Of a stretch of DNA of 64,000 nucleotides, positions 50,037-59,805 are shown in pieces. Origin of the DNA: Betaproteobacteria bacterium Ga0077526 (GTDB taxonomy: Bacteria; Pseudomonadota; Gammaproteobacteria; Burkholderiales; Ga0077523). Position numbers and translations under genes: made by a program. Where the stretch lies: contig LNDV01000030.1 in the NCBI GenBank assembly GCA_001464765.1, positions 208,001 to 272,000 on the forward strand. The letters are read 5' to 3'. The notes beneath the pieces were generated by a model. It searched no databases. It saw only the letters and a list, made by a program, of their open reading frames with translations, and had not been told where the DNA came from. The number at the start of each line of letters is the position of its first letter. The stretch's first letter is position 1.

Positions 50037-50780
50037 GTGAGTCCGGCGTCCCAGGGCATGTTCGCCTTTTTCCAGCAGACGGACGCCGTCGGTGTGTCCG
50101 TGGCCCTGCTTCTGTTCGCCATGTCGGTCGCGAGCTGGGCCGTCATCCTCTCCAAGGTGTTCCGCGCCATGGGCATCCGGTCCGGATCCCGGCGCCTGGT
50201 CGACACCTTCTGGGCAGCGCCCAATCTGGCCCGCTCGGTCGAGGACATGACATCCGAGGCCACCAACCCCTTTGTGATGCTCGCCCGCGCCGGTGTCGGC
50301 GCAGCCGTCCACCACCAGCGCCACCAGGGCGGCCGTCTCGGTGAGGCCATGTCGCTCTCCGAGTTCGTCACCCGGGCCCTGCGCCAGGGCATCAACATGT
50401 CCCAGGCACGTCTGGAGACCGGGCTTTCGCTGCTGGCCTCCGTCGGCAGCACCGCCCCGTTCGTGGGCCTCTTCGGGACCGTGTGGGGCATCTACCACGC
50501 GCTCGTGGGCATCAGCGCGAGCGGCCAGGCGACCATCGACAAGGTGTCCGGCCCCGTGGGCGAGGCGCTCATCATGACGGCACTGGGTCTGGCGGTCGCC
50601 ATCCCCGCCGTGCTCGGCTACAACACGCTCACCCGCATGAATCGCCTGATCCTGGCCGACCTCGATGCGTTCGCCCACGACCTGCATGCCTATCTGGCCA
50701 CCGGCTCGCGGCTCGATGCGCAGGGCCGACCTGCCGCCGGCAGCCCGGCCGCAGCGCCCGGAACGTCCCCCGCCCACTGA
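50037..50780 (+). CDS. exbB: ExbB/TolQ-family proton channel protein
   Basis: A 247-residue ExbB with three membrane helices (~16-38, ~135-160, ~180-200) and the TM2 motif GSTAPFVGLFGTVWGIYHAL. It starts at a GTG (50037); an ATG at 50058 is an alternative. The C-terminal ~25 residues are Ala/Pro/Gly-rich. ExbD follows after 18 bp. No tonB gene is next to this pair, so it probably serves a TonB encoded elsewhere. It is a conventional ExbB, unlike the fused protein at 37876. Confidence 0.92.
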   Translation: MSPASQGMFAFFQQTDAVGVSVALLLFAMSVASWAVILSKVFRAMGIRSGSRRLVDTFWAAPNLARSVEDMTSEATNPFVMLARAGVGAAVHHQRHQGGRLGEAMSLSEFVTRALRQGINMSQARLETGLSLLASVGSTAPFVGLFGTVWGIYHALVGISASGQATIDKVSGPVGEALIMTALGLAVAIPAVLGYNTLTRMNRLILADLDAFAHDLHAYLATGSRLDAQGRPAAGSPAAAPGTSPAH

Positions 50781-50798
50781 TCTTCAGGAGGTCTCGGC

Positions 50799-51236
50799 AT
50801 GAGCTTCGGCAGCTTCCAGGACCAGAACGGCGGCGCCCCGACGCCCCAGCCCATGGCGGAGATCAACACCACCCCCCTCGTCGACGTGATGCTGGTGCTG
50901 CTGGTCATCTTCATCGTCACGGCTCCGCTGCTCACCCACGGCATCAAGATCGATCTGCCCAAGGCCTCCGCGACGGCGGCACCGGAAGAACAGAAGACGG
51001 TCGTCCTGTCGCTCGATGCCCAGGGCAAGGTCTTCTGGGACGACGCCCCGGTCCGCGACGAGGATCTCCCCGCGAAAATGGCCGAGGCCGCGAAGGTCGA
51101 ACCGCAGCCCGAGCTGCATCTGCGCGCCGATCAGGGAACCCGCTACCAGCGACTGGCCGAGATCATGGCCATGGCGCGCAATGCCGGGCTCTCCAAGCTC
51201 GGCTTCGTGACCGAACCGCGTGCCGGCGAGCCCTGA
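50799..51236 (+). CDS. exbD: ExbD/TolR biopolymer transport protein
   Basis: A 145-residue ExbD. The membrane helix has INTTPLVDVMLVLLVIFIV with the essential Asp at 29, followed by a periplasmic domain ending LGFVTEPR. AGGAGG lies about 8 bases upstream of the ATG. It is the partner of the exbB just before it, and more typical in sequence than the ExbD at 39575. Confidence 0.94.
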   Translation: MSFGSFQDQNGGAPTPQPMAEINTTPLVDVMLVLLVIFIVTAPLLTHGIKIDLPKASATAAPEEQKTVVLSLDAQGKVFWDDAPVRDEDLPAKMAEAAKVEPQPELHLRADQGTRYQRLAEIMAMARNAGLSKLGFVTEPRAGEP

Positions 51237-51306
51237 GGGGCTTCGGGCCGGATTCCCCTGTGATCCCGATCCTCCGGGCGCTGCCCGGCCTGGCACCGAG
51301 CGTCCG

Positions 51307-52260
51307 ATGAGCAGCGACGGAGGGCTCGACACCGTTCGCACCGTCGCGGGGGCACTGTCCGACAGCATGAATTCCGTGGTCCTCGGACAGGAAGCCGCGG
51401 TGCGCAAGCTCGTGGCGGCGCTCATCGCCGGCGGGCACGTCCTGCTCGAAGACGTTCCCGGCACCGGCAAGACGACGCTGGCGAAGGCCATGGCGAAATC
51501 GATGGACGCCGATTTCCGCCGCATCCAGTTCACACCGGACCTGCTGCCGACGGATATCCTCGGCGTGTCGGTCTTCGATCCTTCCGCCTCGGCCTTCCAT
51601 TTCCACGCGGGTCCGGTGTTCACGCACGTGCTGCTGGCCGACGAGATCAATCGTGCCAGTCCGCGCACGCAGTCCGCGCTACTGGAGGCGATGGGCGAAT
51701 CCCAGGTGAGTGTGGATGGTGTGCGTCGTGCGCTTCCCGATCTGTTCTTCACGATCGCCACACAGAACCCCGTGGAGTTCCACGGTACCTATCCGCTGCC
51801 CGAAGCCCAGCTCGATCGCTTTGCCATGCGCCTGTCGCTCGGTTACCTGAGTGCAGAGGAAGAAGCGGCGATGCTGGGCACGCATCATGGGGGTCATCCG
51901 CTGGACCGCATCGTTCCCGTGGTGTCCGTCGCCGACATCGTCGGTGCGCGTGCCGACCTTGCCGCCGTGCGCGTTTCCCCCTTGCTGCAGCGTTACGTCG
52001 TCGATCTGGTCCGCGCCACCCGCAACGCCGAAGGCGTCGCGCTCGGGGCGAGCCCGCGGGCGTCGCTGATGCTCGTGCGGCTCGCGCAGACGCTGGCCGC
52101 CTTCGACGGCGAAGCGTTCGTCTCCCCCGAGCACGTGCAGGAAGTCGCCGTCGATGTCCTTGCCCATCGGCTCGTCGTGGATCGCGACCGCGAATACGGC
52201 GGTCTGCGCGCGGCCTCGGTGGTCGAGGACATTCTTCGAGCGGTGCCGGTGCCGGTGTGA
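51307..52260 (+). CDS. MoxR-type AAA+ ATPase
   Basis: A 317-residue AAA+ protein. Walker A GTGKTTLAKAMA is preceded by GGHVLLEDVP, and Walker B is VLLADEINRASPRTQSALLEAM, the MoxR signature. Sensor 1 is at TQNPVEF. It is a chaperone-like ATPase often paired with DUF58 and transglutaminase-like proteins, as here: the next gene overlaps it by four bases and a TgpA-like protein follows. The start at 51307 is chosen because earlier codons are a Pro/Arg-rich shadow. Confidence 0.92.
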   Translation: MSSDGGLDTVRTVAGALSDSMNSVVLGQEAAVRKLVAALIAGGHVLLEDVPGTGKTTLAKAMAKSMDADFRRIQFTPDLLPTDILGVSVFDPSASAFHFHAGPVFTHVLLADEINRASPRTQSALLEAMGESQVSVDGVRRALPDLFFTIATQNPVEFHGTYPLPEAQLDRFAMRLSLGYLSAEEEAAMLGTHHGGHPLDRIVPVVSVADIVGARADLAAVRVSPLLQRYVVDLVRATRNAEGVALGASPRASLMLVRLAQTLAAFDGEAFVSPEHVQEVAVDVLAHRLVVDRDREYGGLRAASVVEDILRAVPVPV

Positions 52261-53588
52261 CCGTGCGCCTGCGCCTGTTTGTCCGGGCGTACCGGCTGTC
52301 CCAGTGGGCCGACCGTCGTTTCACGCTGGCTGGCAAGGCTGTGGTGATCATGGCGGTGGCGTCCGGTGTCTTCGGTCTGGACACGGGGCGGACGGCGGGC
52401 TATCAGGTGTTCGCGCTGGCTGCCGCGCTGCTCGTCGTCTCGTCTCTCTCCATCTTCCGCTGGCGCCCTAGGCTGCAGGTGCGGCGCTCGCTTCCGGAAC
52501 TGGCGACGGTCGGCGTTCCGATGCACTACCAGATCGTGGTGTCGTTCACACGGCCGATCTCCGGTGCAGTTGTCATCCGTGACGAACTCGTCGAGCGATT
52601 TCCTTCCAGTGCCGAGTTCGCGCGCGAGAGAGCCGTGGAGGAGCCGGCTGCCAATGCAGTGGACCGACGCATCGGCTTTCCCCGTTGGCGTCTGCTGGCG
52701 CAGCGGCTGCGGGGCGGGCGCATCGCCCCGGTGACAGCCATGGCCGTTGCCGGGGCCGCCGAGTTGCGGGTCGATCCGCAGTTCATCCCCCTGCGGCGCG
52801 GCCGCGTCCGGTTCGCACGCACCAGGGTGCTTCGTCCCGATGTGCTGGGGCTCATCCACGGAGCGGTCAGTCATCCGAGCTCCCAGTCGCTCCTGGTGCT
52901 GCCGCGCACCTACGATGTTCCCGACCTGCGCTTCCCCGGCTCGCGAAGGCATCACCGGGGCGGTGATGCGTCGGTGGCCGAGGTGGGCGACAGTCAGGAG
53001 TTCCTGCAGGTCCGTGAGTACCGGCCCGGCGATCCGCTCCGGCGGATCCACTGGGGACGATCGGCTCGCACCGGGCGTCTCGTCGTCAAGGAGATGGGCG
53101 AGGAGTACTTCGCCCGCTATGGCCTGGTGCTCGACACGTTCGCGGCGCCCGCCGATTCGCTCGCCTTCGAAACCGCGGTGAGTGTGGCCGCGTCTCTTGC
53201 GAGACGCGTCCGCACTGCGGACGCGCTGCTCGACCTGGTGTTCGTGGAGGACCGTGCCATCGTCGCCCCCGCGGGACGCGGAAGCGGCGGCCGCCTTACG
53301 CTGCTGCGCGAACTCGCCGAGGTCGTGCCGGCGCGGAAGGAAGGCTTCGACGTGCTCGCCCGCGCTGTGCTTGCCCACGCGCCGCAATTGTCCGCGTGCG
53401 TGCACGTGTGTCTTCGCTTCGACGAAGAGCGCGCTGACCTCGTGCGCAAGCTGTCGCGGCTGGGTGTGGCGCAACTGGTGCTCACGATGCGCGCGCCGGA
53501 AGTGGCGACCGGTGCGGTGCCAGTCCATGTCATCGATCCCGCGGCACCCGGCCCGACGCTGGCCACGATGCCCGACTTCCTGCGATGA
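52257..53588 (+). CDS. DUF58 domain protein
   Basis: A 443-residue protein starting at a GTG that overlaps the MoxR stop. Two N-terminal membrane segments (~24-40 and ~48-66) are followed by a beta-rich part and then the DUF58 motif REYRPGDPLRRIHWGRSARTG (~260), which begins a von-Willebrand-A-like domain. MoxR, DUF58 and transglutaminase-like proteins form a widespread membrane-associated operon, with likely roles in folding or assembly of envelope or metal-binding proteins. Its stop overlaps the next start. Confidence 0.9.
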   Translation: MTVRLRLFVRAYRLSQWADRRFTLAGKAVVIMAVASGVFGLDTGRTAGYQVFALAAALLVVSSLSIFRWRPRLQVRRSLPELATVGVPMHYQIVVSFTRPISGAVVIRDELVERFPSSAEFARERAVEEPAANAVDRRIGFPRWRLLAQRLRGGRIAPVTAMAVAGAAELRVDPQFIPLRRGRVRFARTRVLRPDVLGLIHGAVSHPSSQSLLVLPRTYDVPDLRFPGSRRHHRGGDASVAEVGDSQEFLQVREYRPGDPLRRIHWGRSARTGRLVVKEMGEEYFARYGLVLDTFAAPADSLAFETAVSVAASLARRVRTADALLDLVFVEDRAIVAPAGRGSGGRLTLLRELAEVVPARKEGFDVLARAVLAHAPQLSACVHVCLRFDEERADLVRKLSRLGVAQLVLTMRAPEVATGAVPVHVIDPAAPGPTLATMPDFLR

Positions 53589-55564
53589 CGCCGCCCCCGT
53601 ATCTGCTTGGTCTTTCGCTCGTCGCCTGGGGCTGGCTCACGCAGCGGCCGCTCGCGGCGCTGCTGCTGGTCGTCCTGGTCGAAGGATGTTCGAGGCTGCG
53701 CGTGCGCTGGGCCTTCGATGACCGCGAATTCGAGCGCGTAACCGATCTCACGAGCATCGGCTTCGCGCTGTTCGTGGTGTGGCAGTGGTTCGCCAGCAAG
53801 GACGCGGGCAGCGGCATTCTCGGCGCGCTTTCGTGGATGCCTGCGCTGCTCGCGCCGCTCATCGTCATGCAGCGTCTCAGCTCGCAGGGTGCGTTTCCGA
53901 TGTCGGCGCTGTTCTGGTCCATGCGCCGCAGCCGGGAACGGCATGCCCATCGTCGCCTCGCACTCGACTATCCGTACTTCTGCCACGTGCTGATCGCCAT
54001 GACCTGCGTCGCGCCGGCGAGCCTGCGCCTCGGCCCGGTGGCCGCGGTGCTTTGCGGCTATGCGCTCTGGACCTGGCGCCGGGGAGGCGTGCGTCCTTGG
54101 GTGTGGGGTGCGGTCATGGCGAGCGTGATGGCCGCAGCGGCGGGCATTGCGGTCGGTGTTACCGCGGCGCAGCGGGCGGTCGAAGAGCAGGTGCTGGCGT
54201 TCTTCCAGGATCGGCTCGCGCTGCGTGCCCAGGCCGACCGGTCGCGCACGGCGATCGGCGAACTCGGCCACCTCGAGCAGTCCTCGCAGATCGTGCTTCG
54301 CGTGAGAGGGGAGGAAGTGTCACGCCCCGCCCGGTTGCGAAACGGCATCTTCGATTCGTACCATGACGGTACCTGGTTTGCGCCGTCGGGCCCTTATCGC
54401 GCCGCCCGCCCGGATGGGGAGCAGGGTTGGGTCCTGCACGGGAATCCGCCCGAGCGTCGGGTGACCGTGGCCGGGTGGCTCGAAGGAGGGCGCGGCATTC
54501 TGCCGCTGCCCGAAGGAACCACGAGGCTGGACGCGCTCAATGTGGGTTTGGTGGAGACCGGCGCGCATGGTGTCGTGCGTGTGTCGCAGGGCCCGGACCT
54601 GATCGAGTTCGAAGCCGGCTTCACGCCGGGGCTCGCGGCGGATGTTCCGCCGACGCCGCGGGATCTCGCATTGCCGGCAAGACTCGCCGCGCCGCTGCAG
54701 GGGATTCTCGCGGAGGCCGGCGCGGCAGGCGTGAATCCGACGCAGGATATCGCGCGACTCACGGACTTCTTCCAGCAGCGTTTCCGCTACACCGTCCGCC
54801 TCGGCCGGGACCCCGACACGACGAGACCGCTGGAGGCATTCCTCACGACTGATCGCGCGGGTCATTGCGAGTACTTTGCCACGGCGGCGGTGCTGGCGCT
54901 ACGGCAACTGGGGATCCCGTCGCGGTACGTGACAGGGCACGTGGTCGACGAATGGAGTGAGCGTGAGGGCGCGTGGCTGGTACGCGCGCGTCACGCCCAT
55001 GCCTGGGCGCTGGCGTGGATCGAAGGTCGCTGGGTGAGTGTCGATGTCACGCCCCGGGACTGGCTGGGACTCGAGAGTGCGCTGCAGGACGCCACGCCGG
55101 TACGTGACTACTTGTCGTGGGTCCATTTCCAGTTCACGACGTGGCGCCTGTCGGATCGCGAAGGCAGCGCGCCCAGCCTGTGGTGGCTGGCTCTCGTGGT
55201 GCCGATGGGCGGCTGGGTGTTGTGGGGGGTCGTCCGTCGCAGCCAGCGCACCGCGGTAGTGGCGCGATCGCGGGCGCAGTCCGGCGAGCACTCATGGCCG
55301 GAGATCGCGTCGCTGCTCTCGGCGTTGGAGGTTGCCGGCCACCGTCGGCCGCCCTCCCGACCGTTCCGCACCTGGCTTTCGGAACTGCCGGGCATTCCCG
55401 GCGCGCTGCACGAGCGCCTGCGGGGTTGGGCCGGACTGCATGCGCGGTGGCGCTATGACCCGTTCAGTGTCCCGCCAGACGATGCAGACCGGTTGCGTGC
55501 GGAAGCTGCCGCACTCGCTCTGGAGATCCGCGAGGAGCACGCGAGCCGGTCCGGGCCCCGCTGA
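53585..55564 (+). CDS. TgpA-like membrane transglutaminase (DUF3488 plus transglutaminase core)
   Basis: A 659-residue protein. The N-terminal ~200 residues contain five to six membrane helices (DUF3488), then a periplasmic part. The transglutaminase-like catalytic triad is visible: C428 in GHCEYFATA, His in RARHAHAWALAW and Asp in VSVDVTP. A further membrane helix (~540-557) and a cytoplasmic C-terminus follow. Pseudomonas TgpA, the studied relative, is essential for growth. It ends the MoxR/DUF58/TgpA operon. Confidence 0.92.
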   Translation: MTPPPYLLGLSLVAWGWLTQRPLAALLLVVLVEGCSRLRVRWAFDDREFERVTDLTSIGFALFVVWQWFASKDAGSGILGALSWMPALLAPLIVMQRLSSQGAFPMSALFWSMRRSRERHAHRRLALDYPYFCHVLIAMTCVAPASLRLGPVAAVLCGYALWTWRRGGVRPWVWGAVMASVMAAAAGIAVGVTAAQRAVEEQVLAFFQDRLALRAQADRSRTAIGELGHLEQSSQIVLRVRGEEVSRPARLRNGIFDSYHDGTWFAPSGPYRAARPDGEQGWVLHGNPPERRVTVAGWLEGGRGILPLPEGTTRLDALNVGLVETGAHGVVRVSQGPDLIEFEAGFTPGLAADVPPTPRDLALPARLAAPLQGILAEAGAAGVNPTQDIARLTDFFQQRFRYTVRLGRDPDTTRPLEAFLTTDRAGHCEYFATAAVLALRQLGIPSRYVTGHVVDEWSEREGAWLVRARHAHAWALAWIEGRWVSVDVTPRDWLGLESALQDATPVRDYLSWVHFQFTTWRLSDREGSAPSLWWLALVVPMGGWVLWGVVRRSQRTAVVARSRAQSGEHSWPEIASLLSALEVAGHRRPPSRPFRTWLSELPGIPGALHERLRGWAGLHARWRYDPFSVPPDDADRLRAEAAALALEIREEHASRSGPR

Positions 55565-55569
55565 CGGAC

Positions 55570-55588
55570 CCCTGAGCGACTCGCAGGG
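55570..55588. terminator. Possible imperfect terminator between convergent genes
   Basis: CCCT-GAG pairs with CTC-(GC)-AGGG around a CGA loop in the 31-bp gap between tgpA-like and the ABC binding-protein genes. The stem has a two-base bulge and the T-tract is weak on both strands. Confidence 0.3.
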
Positions 55589-55595
55589 CCCTTCC

Positions 55596-56837
55596 CTACG
55601 GTCGTTCCATCTTGCAGGTCGTCGGCATCATCGTGTCCTTCGCCTCTATCCGGCGATCGGTCTTGAAGCCGAAGCCCGTCTTCTCGATGTCGAACTTCGG
55701 ATTCCTGCCGTCGGCCTTCGTGAAGGTCGACACGAACATGGGCTGCAGCAACTGGTGGTTGTCCGCGCGCATGACCACCTCGCCCGTGTCACTCATCCAC
55801 TTCATCCCTTCCAGGGCCTTGGCGACGGGCAGCGGGTCGGCGCTCTTTGCCTGATCGATCGCCTTCGCGAGCATCTCGATCGCGGTCACAGGGGTGGAGT
55901 AGAAGAAGTCGTCCTTCGCTCCCTTGAACCGCTCCCGGTAGCTGGTCACCCACTTCTCCGCGCCCGGCGTGCCCACGTTCGCGTGCCACTGGCTCACCAT
56001 CTTGAGGTGACCGGCGCCGGCTTCACCGATGGCGGGCGGCGTGCCGGTGATCCCGCCGTAGTACGTGTAGTACTCCACCTTGAGCCCGGCGTCCTTGCTG
56101 GCCTTGATCAGCAGGGAAAGGTCGTTGCCCCAGTTGCCTGTGATGACAGCGTTCGCGCCCGAGGCCTTGATCTTGGTGACGTACGGCGCGAAGTCCTTCA
56201 CCTTGCCCAGCGGATGCAGGTCGTCGCCCACGATCTGGATGTCGGGACGCTTCTTCCCGAGCATCAGCTTCGCGGCCTTGCTGACGGCCTGGCCGAACGC
56301 GTAGTCCTGATTGAGCAGGTAGACCTTGCCGATGTTCTTGTCCATCGCCAGCACGTCGGTGATCGCGGACATCTTCATGTCCGCGTCAGCGTCGAAACGG
56401 AAGTGGAAGAACGTGCACTTCTCGTTCGTGAGCACGGGGTCGACCGCGGCGTAGTTGAGGAACAGCACGGCCTCGTCCGGATTGCGCTTGTTGTGCTTGT
56501 CGAGCGTGTCGACGAGAGCGTGCGCGACGCTGGAACTGTTGCCCTGCAGGATGTAGTGGATGCCCTGATCGATCACCTGCTTCAGCGCGAGCACGGCCTC
56601 CTGCGGGCTCGCCTTGCTGTCGAACGTGGCGAGTTCGAGCTTGCGTCCGCCGAGCACGCCGCCGCGGGCGTTGATGCCCTCGATGATGAGCTGGAAGTGA
56701 CGCACTTCCGATTCGCCGACATTGGCGAACGGCCCGGAGAGCGGGTCGATGAAGGCGACCTTGATGTTGTCCGCCGCAAGCGCTGAGCCGGCGGAGAACG
56801 TGACAGCCGCGAGCGCGGCGGCAACCAGATGACGCAT
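55596..56837 (-). CDS. Branched-chain amino acid-type ABC transporter substrate-binding protein (LivK-like)
   Basis: A 413-residue periplasmic binding protein with a Sec signal (~1-21, ALAAD). The first mature strand IKVAFIDPLSGPFANVGE is typical of LivK/type-I PBPs that bind amino acids, amides or aromatic acids. GGGAGGA lies upstream of the ATG at 56837; the longer frame to 57047 runs antisense past the promoter. No ABC permease or ATPase is next to it. It diverges from a lactate permease over a 169-bp gap, so both might respond to the same signal, which is inference. Confidence 0.88.
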   Translation of the reverse strand: MRHLVAAALAAVTFSAGSALAADNIKVAFIDPLSGPFANVGESEVRHFQLIIEGINARGGVLGGRKLELATFDSKASPQEAVLALKQVIDQGIHYILQGNSSSVAHALVDTLDKHNKRNPDEAVLFLNYAAVDPVLTNEKCTFFHFRFDADADMKMSAITDVLAMDKNIGKVYLLNQDYAFGQAVSKAAKLMLGKKRPDIQIVGDDLHPLGKVKDFAPYVTKIKASGANAVITGNWGNDLSLLIKASKDAGLKVEYYTYYGGITGTPPAIGEAGAGHLKMVSQWHANVGTPGAEKWVTSYRERFKGAKDDFFYSTPVTAIEMLAKAIDQAKSADPLPVAKALEGMKWMSDTGEVVMRADNHQLLQPMFVSTFTKADGRNPKFDIEKTGFGFKTDRRIEAKDTMMPTTCKMERP

Positions 56838-57006
56838 CCTGATCCTCCCTATGTTTAAACGAAACCATGTCCCGGGGCGACTTCGAGGCCCCCCTTGGAC
56901 CGGTCGCCGGCAATCCCCGATTGACATGGCGGGATTCCCGGCCGAACGACTATACTCTCGCGCCGGCTCGAAAGCCGAGCCACATAAAACTAGATTGGGA
57001 GGAACA

Positions 57007-58713
<1,707 letters not shown>

Positions 58714-58726
58714 CGGTCTCGAGGTG

Positions 58727-58757
58727 AAAAAAACGGCGCGCCCGGAAGGGCGCGCCG
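58727..58757 (-). terminator. Intrinsic terminator of the DUF3567 gene
   Basis: A perfect 10-bp stem (58734-58743 with 58748-58757) and GGAA loop is preceded on the + strand by seven A residues (58727-58733). Read on the minus strand this is a GC-rich hairpin followed by seven T residues, a canonical Rho-independent terminator for the minus-strand gene ending at 58815. It also lies just after lldP and may block that transcript too. Confidence 0.85.
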
Positions 58758-58814
58758 CTGGTGTTTCAGGAGAGGTCTTTGCGGGGCGTGCCCGCAGAGA
58801 CCATTCCGGCAAGA

Positions 58815-59045
58815 CTAGTGATAAATGGCCGGCTGGGTCATCAGGTCATCGTAGTTGCCCAGATACTCGTCCACCGTTTCGATGGATGCATCCTGGGCCG
58901 CAGCCTGGGTGAGGTATTCCTTGAACCGATCGGCGGCTTCGCCGGACAGATAGGTTCCCTTGGCGGCATGCTTCGCAATGACCTCGAACCCGTGTCCCGG
59001 GTACTCGACCACGTGGTAGTTTGGGCTGTTGTAGATCACATTCAT
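58815..59045 (-). CDS. DUF3567-like small protein
   Basis: A 76-residue protein beginning MNVIYNSPNYHVVEYP and containing GFEVIAKHAAKGTYLSGEAADRF, which fits the betaproteobacterial DUF3567 family (function unknown). A GGAGGT sequence lies 7 bases upstream of the ATG, fixing the start at 59045 rather than at 59318. It has its own strong terminator downstream. Its consistent presence in this class makes it a taxonomic clue. Confidence 0.8.
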   Translation of the reverse strand: MNVIYNSPNYHVVEYPGHGFEVIAKHAAKGTYLSGEAADRFKEYLTQAAAQDASIETVDEYLGNYDDLMTQPAIYH

Positions 59046-59204
59046 GGCAACGACCTCCAATCTGGCGAAAGCGATCGGCGCAAGAAGCATGCACACCCAG
59101 GCGCGGTACGCTGCTCGGGGCGGTATGCTTCTGTCGGACCCGTTCCAATGTGTTGCGTTCCCCTGGTTTAACGGCCGCTTTGCATTTTCGTTGATGGTGC
59201 GAAC

Positions 59205-59684
59205 ATGATTCGTGAACGAATCGCCGCCCTCGGACTCGTCCTTCCCGAACCCGCGGTACCCAAGTTCAACTATGTGCCCGTCGTGGTCGATGGCGGGGTG
59301 GCCTATGTGAGTGGGCAATTGCCATGGCGCCCGGACGGTTCCCTTGCGGCTCTAGGGAAGGTGGGGGCGGACGTCGGGGTGGCCGAGGCGCAGGAGGCGG
59401 CGCGGTGCTGCGTGCTGCAGGCCCTCGCGGTGCTCGAGTCCGCGCTCGGCAGCCTCGATCGGGTCCGGCGCGTACTCAAGGTGACGGGATTCGTCGCCTC
59501 GGCCCCGACGTTTGCCGAACAGCCTGCCGTGATCGACGCCGCGTCGCGCCTGCTGGGTGACGTTTTCGGCGAAGCGGGCAGGCATGCACGCTCGGCGGTC
59601 GGCGTGGCCGCGCTGCCTCGCAACGTGGCCGTCGAGATCGAATTCCTGTTCGCCGTGGCGGACGAGTCCGGGAAAGCCGGATGA
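59205..59684 (+). CDS. RidA family protein
   Basis: A 159-residue RidA/YjgF-like protein of the longer subgroup. It begins MIRERIAALGLVLPEPAVP with VAYVSGQLPWRPDG near residue 30 and ends with RSAVGVAALPRNVAVEIEFLF, which carries the family Arg-Pro motif near the subunit interface. It is predicted to be cytosolic and to hydrolyse reactive imines/enamines or related compounds. It diverges from DUF3567. A second, exported RidA-like protein is encoded at 3027. Confidence 0.9.
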   Translation: MIRERIAALGLVLPEPAVPKFNYVPVVVDGGVAYVSGQLPWRPDGSLAALGKVGADVGVAEAQEAARCCVLQALAVLESALGSLDRVRRVLKVTGFVASAPTFAEQPAVIDAASRLLGDVFGEAGRHARSAVGVAALPRNVAVEIEFLFAVADESGKAG

Positions 59685-59805
59685 CCGACGCACCCCGGTC
59701 CGGTGATCGCGCTTCGGCCGTGACGCGGAAAGGTGCTGTCTTCATGGCGCCGAACGCCACAACGCAATATCGCGATGGGCACAGGACTTATTCGGAGATT
59801 GTCCG

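Noticed and set aside
56921..56956. TTGACA and TATACT upstream of lldP as a sigma-70 promoter
   Set aside because: Both hexamers are good but separated by 24 bases, too far for one promoter. Each might belong to a different, weaker one.
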